From positions 1 through 64,000 of the IMG/VR virus record IMGVR_UViG_3300033571_025639: a stretch of DNA of 64,000 bases; one strand, 5' to 3'. Shown piece by piece: positions 16,394-24,749 of the stretch (the stretch's first letter is position 1; each line of letters begins with the position of its first letter). Below the pieces are notes generated by a model. It was given only the letters and a program-made list of their open reading frames with translations. It was not told where the DNA came from and made no database searches. The DNA comes from a virus. The position numbers and the translations under genes were made by a program.

Positions 16394-18586
16394 ATGTCAG
16401 CACTACAAGAGCTTCAAAATTACACTTTCGTCAGTAAATATGCTAGATGGTTAAGTGATCAAAATAGGCGAGAGACTTGGAAAGAAGCTGTTGATAGGGT
16501 CAGAGAAATGATGCACATCAGGTATGACTCTTTTGGAATTAGCGAAGAGATTGATTGGGCTTACGACATGATGTATAAGAAAAAGGTTCTTGGCAGTCAA
16601 AGAGCTTTGCAGTTCGGCGGAGATCCTATCCTAAAAAGACACGCTAAAATATATAACTGTACTAGTTCATATTGTGATAGGTTAAGATTTTTTCAAGAAT
16701 GTTTTTGGCTGTTGCTGTGCGGAAGCGGTACAGGATTCAGTGTTCAAAAGCATCATGTATCTAAGCTACCATCACTAGAGCATGAGGTGCAAGATGGACA
16801 AGCTACTAAGTATGTTATCGAAGATAGTATCGAAGGCTGGGCAAATGCTTTGGGCGTTCTGTTAAGCTCTTATTTTAGCAAACCAGTAGATGAATTTAAG
16901 CAGTATAAGAATAGTCATATAGTATTCGATTACTCAAGTATTAGACCAAAGGGAGCAGCACTAGCTTCTGGAGTAGGCAAAGCTCCGGGCTATGAACCTC
17001 TTGCAAATGGCTTAGAAAAAATTAGAACACTATTAGATAGATGTATTAAGGACGGCCAAAAGAAACTTAGGCCCATAGATGCATATGACATTGTGATGCA
17101 TAGTAGCGATGCTGTATTGTCTGGAGGTGTACGCCGAAGTGCTTCATTAGCTCTATTTAGTCATGATGATGAGGATATGGCTAAGGCTAAGACAGGAAAT
17201 TGGTACATAGATAATCCTCAAAGAGCAAGAAGTAATAATTCTGCCTTACTGCTAAAAGATTCAACATCTTTTGAAGAATTTTCCACACTGATGCAATCTG
17301 TCAAGGAGTTTGGCGAACCGGGATTTATCTGGAGTGAATCAACAGAGATGATTTTTAATCCATGCGTTGAAATTGGTATGTGGCCAATAGATGAACAAAC
17401 AAATAAATCAGGATGGCAGGGATGTAATCTATCTACAATCAATTGCTCATCAGTAGCCGACGAAGAAGATTTTTATGAATCATGTAAAGCTGCAGCTATT
17501 ATAGGAACACTCCAAGCTGGTTTTACCACGCTAGACTATTTAGGAGACATTAGTCAAAGAATCTTTGAAAGAGAAGCTCTTCTTGGAGTATCCTTAACAG
17601 GAACCATGGAAAAACATGAGTTAGTATTATCAGAAAAAGTCCTTACTAAAGGAGCAAAGATCGCTGTAGAAACAAACAAGAAGATAGCATCTAAGATCAA
17701 TATTAACCAAGCTGCAAGAGTAACTTGTTTAAAGCCAGAGGGGACTTCTTCTAGTATGCTAGGAACTAGTTCTGGAATCCATCCTCATCATGCAAAGAGA
17801 TACATTCGCCATGTACAAGCTAATGTTCTTGAAGCGCCCTATCTATACTTTAAGAAATTAAATCCTCAAGCTTGTGAAAAATCAGTTTGGTCAGCGAATA
17901 ATACTGACGAGGTAGTTAAATTTCCAATAGAGGTTCCAGATGGAGCCAAACTTAAGAATCAATTACCCGCTGTAGAGATGCTCAAGGTTGTAAAAGATAC
18001 ACAAAAGAACTGGGTGCAGTCTGGCAAGAATAGATCATTATGTACACAAGAATATTTAAGTCATAATGTTAGCAATACTGTCACAGTTAAACCAGAAGAG
18101 TGGGATTCTGTAACCAAGTATATTTATGATAATCGAAAATATTTTGCAGGGATATCTCTAATACCACAGAGTGGAGACAAAGATTATCCTCAGGCTCCGT
18201 TTACAACTGTTTATACTAGTAGAGAAATTGTTAAGGAATATGGAGATGCTGCACTATGGTGTTCTGGATTAATTGAACTAGGATTAAATGCATTTAATAA
18301 TAATCTATGGGCAGCTTGCGATTATGTTTCGATGAATCAAGCAAAAGAAGGCGACGACGAACATAAGTTAAAGTTCATGAACAAGATGAAAAATTTTGCT
18401 GTAAAATATTTTGAAGATGACATAAAGAGATTAACATATTGTATGAAAGATGTTTACAACTGGAAGATCTACTGCGATCTATTTGAGAGCTTTAAGAAGG
18501 TAGACTATACCCAGCTCTCCGAAACAGAAGACAACACTGCTGGTATTGAAGAGATTAGTTGTGCTGGTGGAGCATGTCTTCTATAA
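16394..18586 (+). CDS. Adenosylcobalamin-dependent ribonucleoside-triphosphate reductase (class II)
   Basis: A 730-residue monomeric RTPR-type enzyme that reduces NTPs to dNTPs. Visible features: LLCGSGTGFSVQ (first redox Cys, near residue 118), NPCVEI with the presumed thiyl-radical Cys324, GCNLSTIN with Cys344 as the second redox Cys, CLKPEGTSSSMLGTSSGIHP (phosphate-binding loop), and the C-terminal CAGGAC pair, Cys723 and Cys728, that re-reduces the active site. Length matches the Lactobacillus-type enzyme of about 739 residues. It needs vitamin B12 from the host, does not need oxygen or a second subunit, and heads the nucleotide block with dUTPase directly behind it. Confidence 0.93.
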   Translation: MSALQELQNYTFVSKYARWLSDQNRRETWKEAVDRVREMMHIRYDSFGISEEIDWAYDMMYKKKVLGSQRALQFGGDPILKRHAKIYNCTSSYCDRLRFFQECFWLLLCGSGTGFSVQKHHVSKLPSLEHEVQDGQATKYVIEDSIEGWANALGVLLSSYFSKPVDEFKQYKNSHIVFDYSSIRPKGAALASGVGKAPGYEPLANGLEKIRTLLDRCIKDGQKKLRPIDAYDIVMHSSDAVLSGGVRRSASLALFSHDDEDMAKAKTGNWYIDNPQRARSNNSALLLKDSTSFEEFSTLMQSVKEFGEPGFIWSESTEMIFNPCVEIGMWPIDEQTNKSGWQGCNLSTINCSSVADEEDFYESCKAAAIIGTLQAGFTTLDYLGDISQRIFEREALLGVSLTGTMEKHELVLSEKVLTKGAKIAVETNKKIASKININQAARVTCLKPEGTSSSMLGTSSGIHPHHAKRYIRHVQANVLEAPYLYFKKLNPQACEKSVWSANNTDEVVKFPIEVPDGAKLKNQLPAVEMLKVVKDTQKNWVQSGKNRSLCTQEYLSHNVSNTVTVKPEEWDSVTKYIYDNRKYFAGISLIPQSGDKDYPQAPFTTVYTSREIVKEYGDAALWCSGLIELGLNAFNNNLWAACDYVSMNQAKEGDDEHKLKFMNKMKNFAVKYFEDDIKRLTYCMKDVYNWKIYCDLFESFKKVDYTQLSETEDNTAGIEEISCAGGACLL

Positions 18587-19012
18587 ATGAATACCATCAA
18601 ATATAAAAAATTAGACCCAAAAGCTATTGTGCCATTAAGGGCTAATCCAACTGATGCTGGTGCAGACCTATTCTCTATAGAAGATATTGAATTATTACCA
18701 ATGTCCAGAGTTTTGATTAAAACTGGACTAAGTATAGAAATTCCAGAAGGATATTATGGGCGAATTGCTCCTAGGTCTGGCCTTGCGTTTAAAAATGGTA
18801 TAGATGTACTAGCTGGCGTTATAGATTCATCCTACAGAGGCGAGCTGTGTACCCTATTGTTGAATACCGGATCCAACTCATTCAGTATCAAAAGTGGAGA
18901 CAGAATAGCTCAATTAATAATAGAAGCTCACTACAATATGAATTTTGAAGAAACATATGAATTACAGCAATCTAACAGGGGAATAGGAGGATTTGGCTCA
19001 AGCGGTGTATAA
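18587..19012 (+). CDS. dut: dUTP diphosphatase (dUTPase)
   Basis: A 141-residue trimeric-type dUTPase that turns dUTP into dUMP and keeps uracil out of DNA. All five motifs are visible: DAGADLFS (I), PRSGLAFKNG (II), AGVIDSSYRGE with the catalytic Asp (III), GDRIAQLI (IV) and the C-terminal GIGGFGSSG (V) that closes over the substrate. The ATG follows the reductase stop directly. Confidence 0.95.
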   Translation: MNTIKYKKLDPKAIVPLRANPTDAGADLFSIEDIELLPMSRVLIKTGLSIEIPEGYYGRIAPRSGLAFKNGIDVLAGVIDSSYRGELCTLLLNTGSNSFSIKSGDRIAQLIIEAHYNMNFEETYELQQSNRGIGGFGSSGV

Positions 19013-19020
19013 TAATCGTA

Positions 19021-19794
19021 ATGGCGTTGACGTTCTTACTTATTAAGAAGGGCCAAACTTTGAGAAAAACTAATAAAAGGTCTAAAAAGACCAAAGTAGT
19101 CGATGCAACAAATAGTCTTCAGCCAGTTCCAGAAATCTATAGAAATAGATTGAAACCCAGAACAGATAATCAAAAAGAATATCTGAGAACTATACTAGAA
19201 AGCAATATAACCTTTTGCCAAGGTGTTGCTGGTAGTGGTAAGACACACTGTGCCGTAGGTTTGGCTATAGAACATTTACTTGATGAGAAAGTAAAAAAAA
19301 TTATTATTACAAGACCTGTGGTGGAAGCAGGTGAAAAAATAGGATTTTTACCAGGAGATGCTGACTCAAAATTACATCCTTACTTGTTACCCATACTTGA
19401 TGAAATAAATCATTTTATCTCACTGTCTCATTATAATTCGCTGAAACTAAATAATAAAATCGAAATTGTTCCACTAGGATTAATGAGAGGTAGAAATTTT
19501 AATAATTGTTTTATTATAGCAGATGAGTGCCAAAATGCTTCTTATGAGCAACTCAAAATGTTAATTACTAGACTTGGCAAGGATAGCAAGATGGTACTCA
19601 CTGGCGATATCAGTCAGTCAGATTTACAAAGACATTTACAGGGTGGTTTTTATGAGATGATAAAACAATTAGAGGGGATAGAAGGTATTGGGATTTCAAG
19701 ACTTCAATTTTCCGATATCGTTAGACACCCAATTATTGCTAAAATTCTTAGTAGGCTCGATACTTACGAAAATCAAAATGAGACCAGAAAATAG
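19021..19794 (+). CDS. phoH: PhoH-like P-loop ATPase
   Basis: A 257-residue protein. GVAGSGKT (residues 68-75) is the Walker A, CFIIADECQNA the Walker B, with TRPVVEAGEKIGFLPGD in between, the hallmark of the PhoH family. The core is followed by a VLTGDISQSDL sensor segment. PhoH is common in phages; its task is unsettled, with helicase or RNase-associated roles proposed. The N-terminal 45 residues are basic. Its 3' end overlaps the HNH gene by 17 bases. Confidence 0.9.
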   Translation: MALTFLLIKKGQTLRKTNKRSKKTKVVDATNSLQPVPEIYRNRLKPRTDNQKEYLRTILESNITFCQGVAGSGKTHCAVGLAIEHLLDEKVKKIIITRPVVEAGEKIGFLPGDADSKLHPYLLPILDEINHFISLSHYNSLKLNNKIEIVPLGLMRGRNFNNCFIIADECQNASYEQLKMLITRLGKDSKMVLTGDISQSDLQRHLQGGFYEMIKQLEGIEGIGISRLQFSDIVRHPIIAKILSRLDTYENQNETRK

Positions 19795-20359
19795 TAGATG
19801 CCTTGTTCTTAATGCTGACTGTACTCCATTAGGTATTATTGATTGGAAAAAGGCTCTTACTTGGTATATTAAATATGAGAATGACGATACCCAAGGAATA
19901 GAAATAATTGATTTCTATAAAGATGATTATATTTGTGGTGTCAATAATAAAAAATTCCCAATACCAGCAATAGTTAAAACAGCTAAGTATTTTAGAGTTA
20001 ATAATCAAAAAGTAAATTTCTCTAGAAAAAATCTATTCATACGAGATAATTATACTTGTCAATATTGTGGAGAAAAAAAAGATCTTAGCAAATTAACATA
20101 CGATCATGTTATTCCTAAGTCGAGCTTCCGTGGTCAATCGGAATCTCCAACTACATGGACTAATATTGTAACGGCCTGTGTTGAGTGTAATAGAAAAAAA
20201 AGAAATAGGACTCCCAAACAAGCCAACATGCCTCTGCAAAACTTGCCAATAGCACCGAATAAGAGTCCAAAGTACTTGCCTATCACCCACATGCTTCTTA
20301 GGATAAGGTCGGACATACCATCGGAGTGGTCGGTTTATTTGCCGGAATCATACTTATAA
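19778..20359 (+). CDS. HNH endonuclease
   Basis: A 193-residue protein. I chose ATG 19778, which gives the usual start RPENSRCLVLNADCTPLG; the frame is open further upstream only inside phoH. The HNH domain runs from about residue 85: YTCQYCG, LTYDHVIPKS (the catalytic His) and ACVECNRKKRNRTP, with the two CxxC pairs holding zinc. The N-terminal part matches phage and bacterial HNH proteins of this architecture. It may act in packaging, recombination or host DNA cleavage; it is not inserted into another gene, so it need not be a homing enzyme. Confidence 0.85.
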   Translation: MRPENSRCLVLNADCTPLGIIDWKKALTWYIKYENDDTQGIEIIDFYKDDYICGVNNKKFPIPAIVKTAKYFRVNNQKVNFSRKNLFIRDNYTCQYCGEKKDLSKLTYDHVIPKSSFRGQSESPTTWTNIVTACVECNRKKRNRTPKQANMPLQNLPIAPNKSPKYLPITHMLLRIRSDIPSEWSVYLPESYL

Positions 20360-20715
20360 TGCCATCATATTCATATTTTTGTGATAAGTGCAAAATTAAA
20401 TTTGAAATATTTTGTAGTATCAAAGACTATAAAGAGGATATAGAATGTTCCGACTGCCACAGCGCAAAACATACTCGTAGAGCATATATAGAAGATATAA
20501 GTTCTTTGTATACTTCTGTAAAGAAGAGTGATAACGAGCTTTCTACTATTGGTGATATTGCCAATAGAAACAGAGACAAAATGAGCAATGATCAAAGAAT
20601 TGAACTAAGCAATAAGCACAACGACTATAAAGAGATCCAATCGAACAAAGAACTCCCAACCGGGATGTCTAGGCTTAAAAAATCAAAAACTAAAATCAAA
20701 TGGACAAAACCATGA
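20359..20715 (+). CDS. FmdB-type zinc ribbon protein
   Basis: A 118-residue protein that starts MPSYSYFCDKCKIKFE and continues with ECSDCHSAKHTRRAYIED, the small CxxC...CxxC zinc ribbon of the FmdB regulatory family. The C-terminal 70 residues are highly charged and probably flexible. The ATG at 20359 overlaps the HNH stop (TAATG), and its end overlaps the next gene. Such ribbons bind DNA, RNA or proteins; the target is not known. Confidence 0.75.
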   Translation: MPSYSYFCDKCKIKFEIFCSIKDYKEDIECSDCHSAKHTRRAYIEDISSLYTSVKKSDNELSTIGDIANRNRDKMSNDQRIELSNKHNDYKEIQSNKELPTGMSRLKKSKTKIKWTKP

Positions 20716-21107
20716 GTGAATTCATATACAATCCTAAGAGTCTTTTTAAAAACGCTGAAAAAGATGAAACTGTGGATACTGAATTTTTTACTACTACTGA
20801 TAAGGCAGACTTTACTGATGAAAATGGGTTTTCTAGATCCAAGATCGATAGCGAATCAGTATTAGCAAAAAAGAACATTCGTAAGAATGGATCTATTAAA
20901 TATATTATAAGACTTGGTAACAATGGAAAATTTTTGAATCCTTTTTCCATATATGACAAAGAACATGATAATATATTCATAAACAAAGTTTGTAGATCCA
21001 ATAGTAAGTTCAAAGAAGTTAATGCGAAAGTATTTGGATTTTACATGGAATTTCTTAATACAAAAAATATAGCATGGCTAAACAACGCAGAAAGAGAGAA
21101 TGAATAA
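20700..21107 (+). CDS. Hypothetical protein in the replication block
   Basis: A 135-residue protein with mixed charge and no recognised motif. There is a patch of alternating strands in the middle (SIKYIIRLGNNGKFLNPFSI) and an aromatic-rich C-terminal helix. The start is uncertain between ATG 20700 and ATG 20712; the latter overlaps the previous stop as ATGA, the usual coupling in this genome. The stop overlaps the next ATG (TAATG). Confidence 0.6.
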   Translation: MDKTMSEFIYNPKSLFKNAEKDETVDTEFFTTTDKADFTDENGFSRSKIDSESVLAKKNIRKNGSIKYIIRLGNNGKFLNPFSIYDKEHDNIFINKVCRSNSKFKEVNAKVFGFYMEFLNTKNIAWLNNAERENE

Positions 21108-21451
21108 TGGCTAAAATGAATAAGACATTGACATACGCAGTCTTGTGGCTAAATAATCAAGGGCTAGATAATTCTAAAATAGCAGATGAATTATCTCTAA
21201 CAGAAAAACAAGTAAAAGCTGTCGTGGATAAGTCTCACATTGCTGAACCTCAATCTAATAGTATACCCACAACTTCATCACCAGTTGGGAAAATCAAACC
21301 AAAGGACTTAATGATCACAGAAAGTGCATCACGCACTAGAAGCGTATCTATTATGACACAACAAGCATCTGCCTTAAATGATGAACTTAAAAAGAGAGCT
21401 GTCCCAAAACCAGATAACCAAAATGGAATTTTTAGACCCTTTAAGAAATAA
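21107..21451 (+). CDS. Small protein with a predicted helix-turn-helix
   Basis: A 114-residue protein. Residues 8-45 (TYAVLWLNNQGLDNSKIADE and the following LSLTEKQVKAVVDK) read as a three-helix HTH of the sigma-factor-region-4 or transposase type. The rest is polar and low in hydrophobic residues, with a Pro-rich stretch and an FRPFKK end. It may be a small DNA-binding regulator or an adaptor of the replication machinery; no family named. Confidence 0.5.
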   Translation: MAKMNKTLTYAVLWLNNQGLDNSKIADELSLTEKQVKAVVDKSHIAEPQSNSIPTTSSPVGKIKPKDLMITESASRTRSVSIMTQQASALNDELKKRAVPKPDNQNGIFRPFKK

Positions 21452-21453
21452 TC

Positions 21454-21864
21454 ATGAACGAACCCAATATTGAAGCTATAATAAATAGCTTATCTGAAGA
21501 AGAACAAAAAATCCTTGAAAAGATACAAGATAAAATTACTGAGTCAATAAATACAATGAAAGACTCTAAGTTTGATAACTTAGACGATACAGATCTAGCC
21601 TCCTCATTTTCTGATAAAAATCCAGATCTAATTCATCCAAAGCATATAACAAATTCACCACACGAGATACTAATTACAGTTACAGCAGAAGTTTCAGAAA
21701 TCGATGATAAAGGATATCTTGGAGCAACAAAGGATCTCATGAATCAACACTATCATATCCCTGTAAAAACAGGCGAAGACTATTCTCTCTTTTTACAAAA
21801 ATTCTTGGAACAATTTCAACAAACATTAGAGTCTACGTGTAGAGATAGCGTTATTACTAAATAA
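21454..21864 (+). CDS. Acidic hypothetical protein
   Basis: A 136-residue, strongly acidic protein with helical segments (NIEAIINSLSEEEQKILEKI) followed by a beta-rich region (HEILITVTAEVSEID) and a C-terminal helix. No recognised domain. The ATG follows 2 bases behind the preceding stop, so it is in the same transcript as the RecA gene. Confidence 0.6.
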   Translation: MNEPNIEAIINSLSEEEQKILEKIQDKITESINTMKDSKFDNLDDTDLASSFSDKNPDLIHPKHITNSPHEILITVTAEVSEIDDKGYLGATKDLMNQHYHIPVKTGEDYSLFLQKFLEQFQQTLESTCRDSVITK

Positions 21865-21877
21865 CTATTGGATAAAA

Positions 21878-22294
21878 ATGTCTGATCAATATTTATCAAA
21901 TTATTCTAACGGTAAAACTGTATCCGCAGCACAATTTATAACAGAAATTATTTGCGAAAGGAAAGCCCAGTCTACCAAGCAAGATTTACATTATAGATTT
22001 TGGCTAGAAAAAAAATGGTCTGCTTTCTATAGGAACCAAATAGGATCAGCACATAAGTTGCTTAAAAAATACTCTTCTAAAGCTATCATAAGAGCATTGA
22101 ATACTGATCAAGGAAGAAAAATCTATTCTTTGCGAGCACCACATCTTCCAGCTATTATAGAGAGTCAAGAACAAATTATCCAACAAGAAAATACAGATCT
22201 TACTCTTCATATAGAGAGAAAAGAAAACATTTCTTTTGGTATTAAAAATCAATCAAAGAATATTATTTCTAAACTGAAGGACTTAGATCAATGA
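21878..22294 (+). CDS. Basic hypothetical protein next to recA
   Basis: A 138-residue basic protein. FRNQ, KLLKKY and the middle segment around YRFWLEKKWSAFYRNQ suggest a small alpha-helical nucleic-acid binder; it resembles no family I can name. Its TGA overlaps the recombinase ATG by 4 bases, which suggests a tie to recombination or replication. Confidence 0.6.
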   Translation: MSDQYLSNYSNGKTVSAAQFITEIICERKAQSTKQDLHYRFWLEKKWSAFYRNQIGSAHKLLKKYSSKAIIRALNTDQGRKIYSLRAPHLPAIIESQEQIIQQENTDLTLHIERKENISFGIKNQSKNIISKLKDLDQ

Positions 22295-24339
22295 GTTTAA
22301 AAGAAGATGTTATTAAGGATTTTGGTAATGAAATTATGCTAACAGCCAGCGCTGTTGTAGATAAAAAATTAATTACCATTCCAGTGAGTCCATCATTAGA
22401 CATTATATTGAATGGTGGTGTACCAGAAGGAAGCTTTATGATTTTAACTGGTCAACCAAAATGCGGCAAAGAGATGCCATTAAATAGCTTAATATATACT
22501 CCCGATGGACCAAGAACAATGGGAGAAATGAAGGTTGGAACAGTAGTCTGTACTCCGGATGGTAATACTGCAAAAGTTATTGGAGTATATCCACAGGGAA
22601 AGAAGGATATTTATAAGGTCACATTTAATGATGGTTCTTCAGCAGAGTGTGGATTAGAACACAACTGGACTGTTGCCAAAAATAATCGCAAAAGTGACTA
22701 TGTAACGATAACCCTAGAAGAGATTATGAGCGAGGGGCTGAGATATAATGATCGTTGGAAGTGGAAGATTCCGTTAACAAAACCAGTTTACTTTAAACAG
22801 CAGAAGAAACTTATTCTTGATCCATATATTTTGGGTTGCTTGATTGGTGATGGTGGACTAACACAAAAGACCCCTAGATTCACAACTTCTGATACCTTTA
22901 TAGCAAGCAAGTTTAGAACTTTCTGTAAAAAAAGAGGACTATCTTTTAGGCATATTGATAAGTACGATTATTCTATTAGTGGTAATGTAGAGTCAAGTGT
23001 TATGGTAAAGAATACTCTAACCAGAGATCTGAAGAAACTAGGATTAATGGGTTGCGGGTCTCATGCCAAATTTATACCAACCGCATATAAGTATGCTTCT
23101 GTGGCCAATAGACTATCTTTGGTTCGTGGACTAATGGATACCGATGGATATAATAGCAAAGGTAAAAGGGCAGAATATTCAACGGTATCACCAAGATTAG
23201 CTTCTGATGTTAGAGAACTTTTAGAGGGGTTGGGTTACTCTGTTGTGTCAACATTAAGAAATACTAACTGTAATAATAAGAGTTTTCTTTCATATAGACT
23301 CTGTATTCATGGTAATGACATTAATCAACTATTCAGTTTACCTAGGAAAAAGACCAAGCACAAAAGAATCAAACCTGACTTGTGTAGGACTATTATTGAT
23401 GTGCAAAAGGTTTCTCGCGAAGAAGCCCAGTGCATAGAGATAGACCATAAGGATGGACTTTATTTAACTGATCGTTTTATTGTTACTCATAATACCACAA
23501 CATCTCTAGATTTCGCAGCAACCGCACAAAGACCAGAATATGCTTATAAAGAACTCAAAGAAGGAAGAGAGGTCTATTATCTCAATATTGAGGGTAGACT
23601 TAAGAAACGAGACCTAGAAGGCATCCCAGGACTTAATCTAGATAGATTTCACATCATTGGCTCTCAACAAGGCAAGATATTACATGCGGAAGAATATCTC
23701 CAGATCGGAGAAAGAATCATAAATGAAATACCGGGATGCGTTCTAATTATAGACTCCTACTCTGCATTATGCACGGAAACAGAAATCACATCAGATATGA
23801 GTAAAATGCAAAGAGCAGACGGAGCTAAGTTATTAGCTAAATTTTGTAGGAAAGTGGCTAATGTTATTCCTGTAAATAGGAATATCGTGGTAGGCATTAC
23901 TCATCTTATGGGGAACCCTGGCACTGGTCATGTTGAATGGAAAGAAAAGAGTGGTCAAGCTATTGCTTATCAAACTGATATCAAGCTCAGAGCACAATTC
24001 CACAGAGCATGGAAAATTGGAACATCAGAAGATGGTCAGCAGATTGGCCAGGAAATACAGTGGCAAGTTATTTGCTCTGCGTTGGGCGCTCCCGGCGGCA
24101 CAATTACCAGCTACATTAGATATGGTCAGGGTATTGACAAGCAGATGGAACTATTAATGCTGGCAGCAGATATTGGATTGATACAAAAGGGTGGAGCTTG
24201 GTATACATTAACTTCAGTAGAAGATAAGCCTAAATTCCAAGGAACTGAAAAAGTCAGACAATATCTGGTTGACCATCCAGACGTTTATGAGAGCTTATTA
24301 GCACAAGTTAAAGAGACTATGGGCATTAAATGCAAATAA
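22291..24339 (+). CDS. RecA/UvsX-like recombinase precursor with intein
   Basis: A 682-residue precursor. Without the intein (residues 61-401) the two exteins give a 341-residue RecA-family ATPase, a normal length. The rejoined Walker A reads GQPKCGKTT; the Walker B is VLIIDSYSALC, and NIVVGITHLM and a YQTDIKLRA segment match the RecA core. It would form filaments on single-stranded DNA and drive strand exchange for recombination-dependent replication and repair. It needs splicing to be active because the intein splits the P-loop lysine from the threonine. Its ATG overlaps the previous gene and its stop overlaps the next by 10 bases. Confidence 0.9.
   Translation: MSLKEDVIKDFGNEIMLTASAVVDKKLITIPVSPSLDIILNGGVPEGSFMILTGQPKCGKEMPLNSLIYTPDGPRTMGEMKVGTVVCTPDGNTAKVIGVYPQGKKDIYKVTFNDGSSAECGLEHNWTVAKNNRKSDYVTITLEEIMSEGLRYNDRWKWKIPLTKPVYFKQQKKLILDPYILGCLIGDGGLTQKTPRFTTSDTFIASKFRTFCKKRGLSFRHIDKYDYSISGNVESSVMVKNTLTRDLKKLGLMGCGSHAKFIPTAYKYASVANRLSLVRGLMDTDGYNSKGKRAEYSTVSPRLASDVRELLEGLGYSVVSTLRNTNCNNKSFLSYRLCIHGNDINQLFSLPRKKTKHKRIKPDLCRTIIDVQKVSREEAQCIEIDHKDGLYLTDRFIVTHNTTTSLDFAATAQRPEYAYKELKEGREVYYLNIEGRLKKRDLEGIPGLNLDRFHIIGSQQGKILHAEEYLQIGERIINEIPGCVLIIDSYSALCTETEITSDMSKMQRADGAKLLAKFCRKVANVIPVNRNIVVGITHLMGNPGTGHVEWKEKSGQAIAYQTDIKLRAQFHRAWKIGTSEDGQQIGQEIQWQVICSALGAPGGTITSYIRYGQGIDKQMELLMLAADIGLIQKGGAWYTLTSVEDKPKFQGTEKVRQYLVDHPDVYESLLAQVKETMGIKCK
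22471..23493 (+). mobile_element. Class 3 intein with LAGLIDADG homing endonuclease
   Basis: A 341-residue in-frame insertion between Lys60 and Thr402 of the recombinase P-loop. It starts EMPLNSLIYTPDGPRTMGEM, with no Cys or Ser at position 1. It has the three class 3 residues: Trp126 after the block B His124 (EHNW), Cys381 at the start of block F (QCIEID) and Thr399 before the final His-Asn (IVTHN). The +1 residue is Thr402. Between the splicing blocks are two LAGLIDADG-type motifs, ILGCLIGDGGL and VRGLMDTDGY, with acidic residues in place, so the endonuclease may be active. Such endonucleases copy the intein into empty recombinase alleles. Confidence 0.9.
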
Positions 24340-24749
24340 AAGATCTTGACGGCAATCTTTGCAATTGGCAACTCATTGGAGGCATTGCTCATGGTGCCGC
24401 TAAAAATAAATCTTCTTTGCATTTGACTGCTAGAGAATTAATACATAAATGCTTCCCAACTATGCAGATACTTGAGGAAGTAGCGATTCCTTTGAGAAGA
24501 TCGGAAACTCTATATTTGGATTTTTATATACCTCTTTTAAAACGAACCGTCGAGGTGCATGGTGAACAACATTATAAGTTTACTCCATTTTATCATAGCA
24601 CATTATTAGGATTTGTAAAACACAAAAAAAGAGATCAGGAAAAACAAGAGTGGTGCGAAATAAATGGTATTTCATATATTGAATTACCTTTCAACGAAAA
24701 CGAAGAATCATGGTTAAATAGGATTAAAAATGAACAACAAAACAGCTAA
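24330..24749 (+). CDS. PD-(D/E)XK-type endonuclease, small
   Basis: A 139-residue protein. The segment YLDFYIPLLKRTVEVHGEQHY has the D...E-x-x core of Vsr/DUF559-like nucleases, followed by K-K-R-D-Q-E-K-Q-E-W-C and ISYIELPFNE, the final strand. It begins inside the end of the recombinase gene (10-base overlap) and overlaps the next gene by 20 bases. It might resolve recombination intermediates or cut host DNA. A divergent mobile endonuclease is also possible. Confidence 0.6.
   Translation: MQIKDLDGNLCNWQLIGGIAHGAAKNKSSLHLTARELIHKCFPTMQILEEVAIPLRRSETLYLDFYIPLLKRTVEVHGEQHYKFTPFYHSTLLGFVKHKKRDQEKQEWCEINGISYIELPFNENEESWLNRIKNEQQNS

Noticed and set aside
19778-20359. HNH gene as an intron-borne homing endonuclease
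   Set aside because: Both neighbours, phoH and the zinc ribbon gene, are complete and overlap it by a few bases; there is no interrupted host gene.
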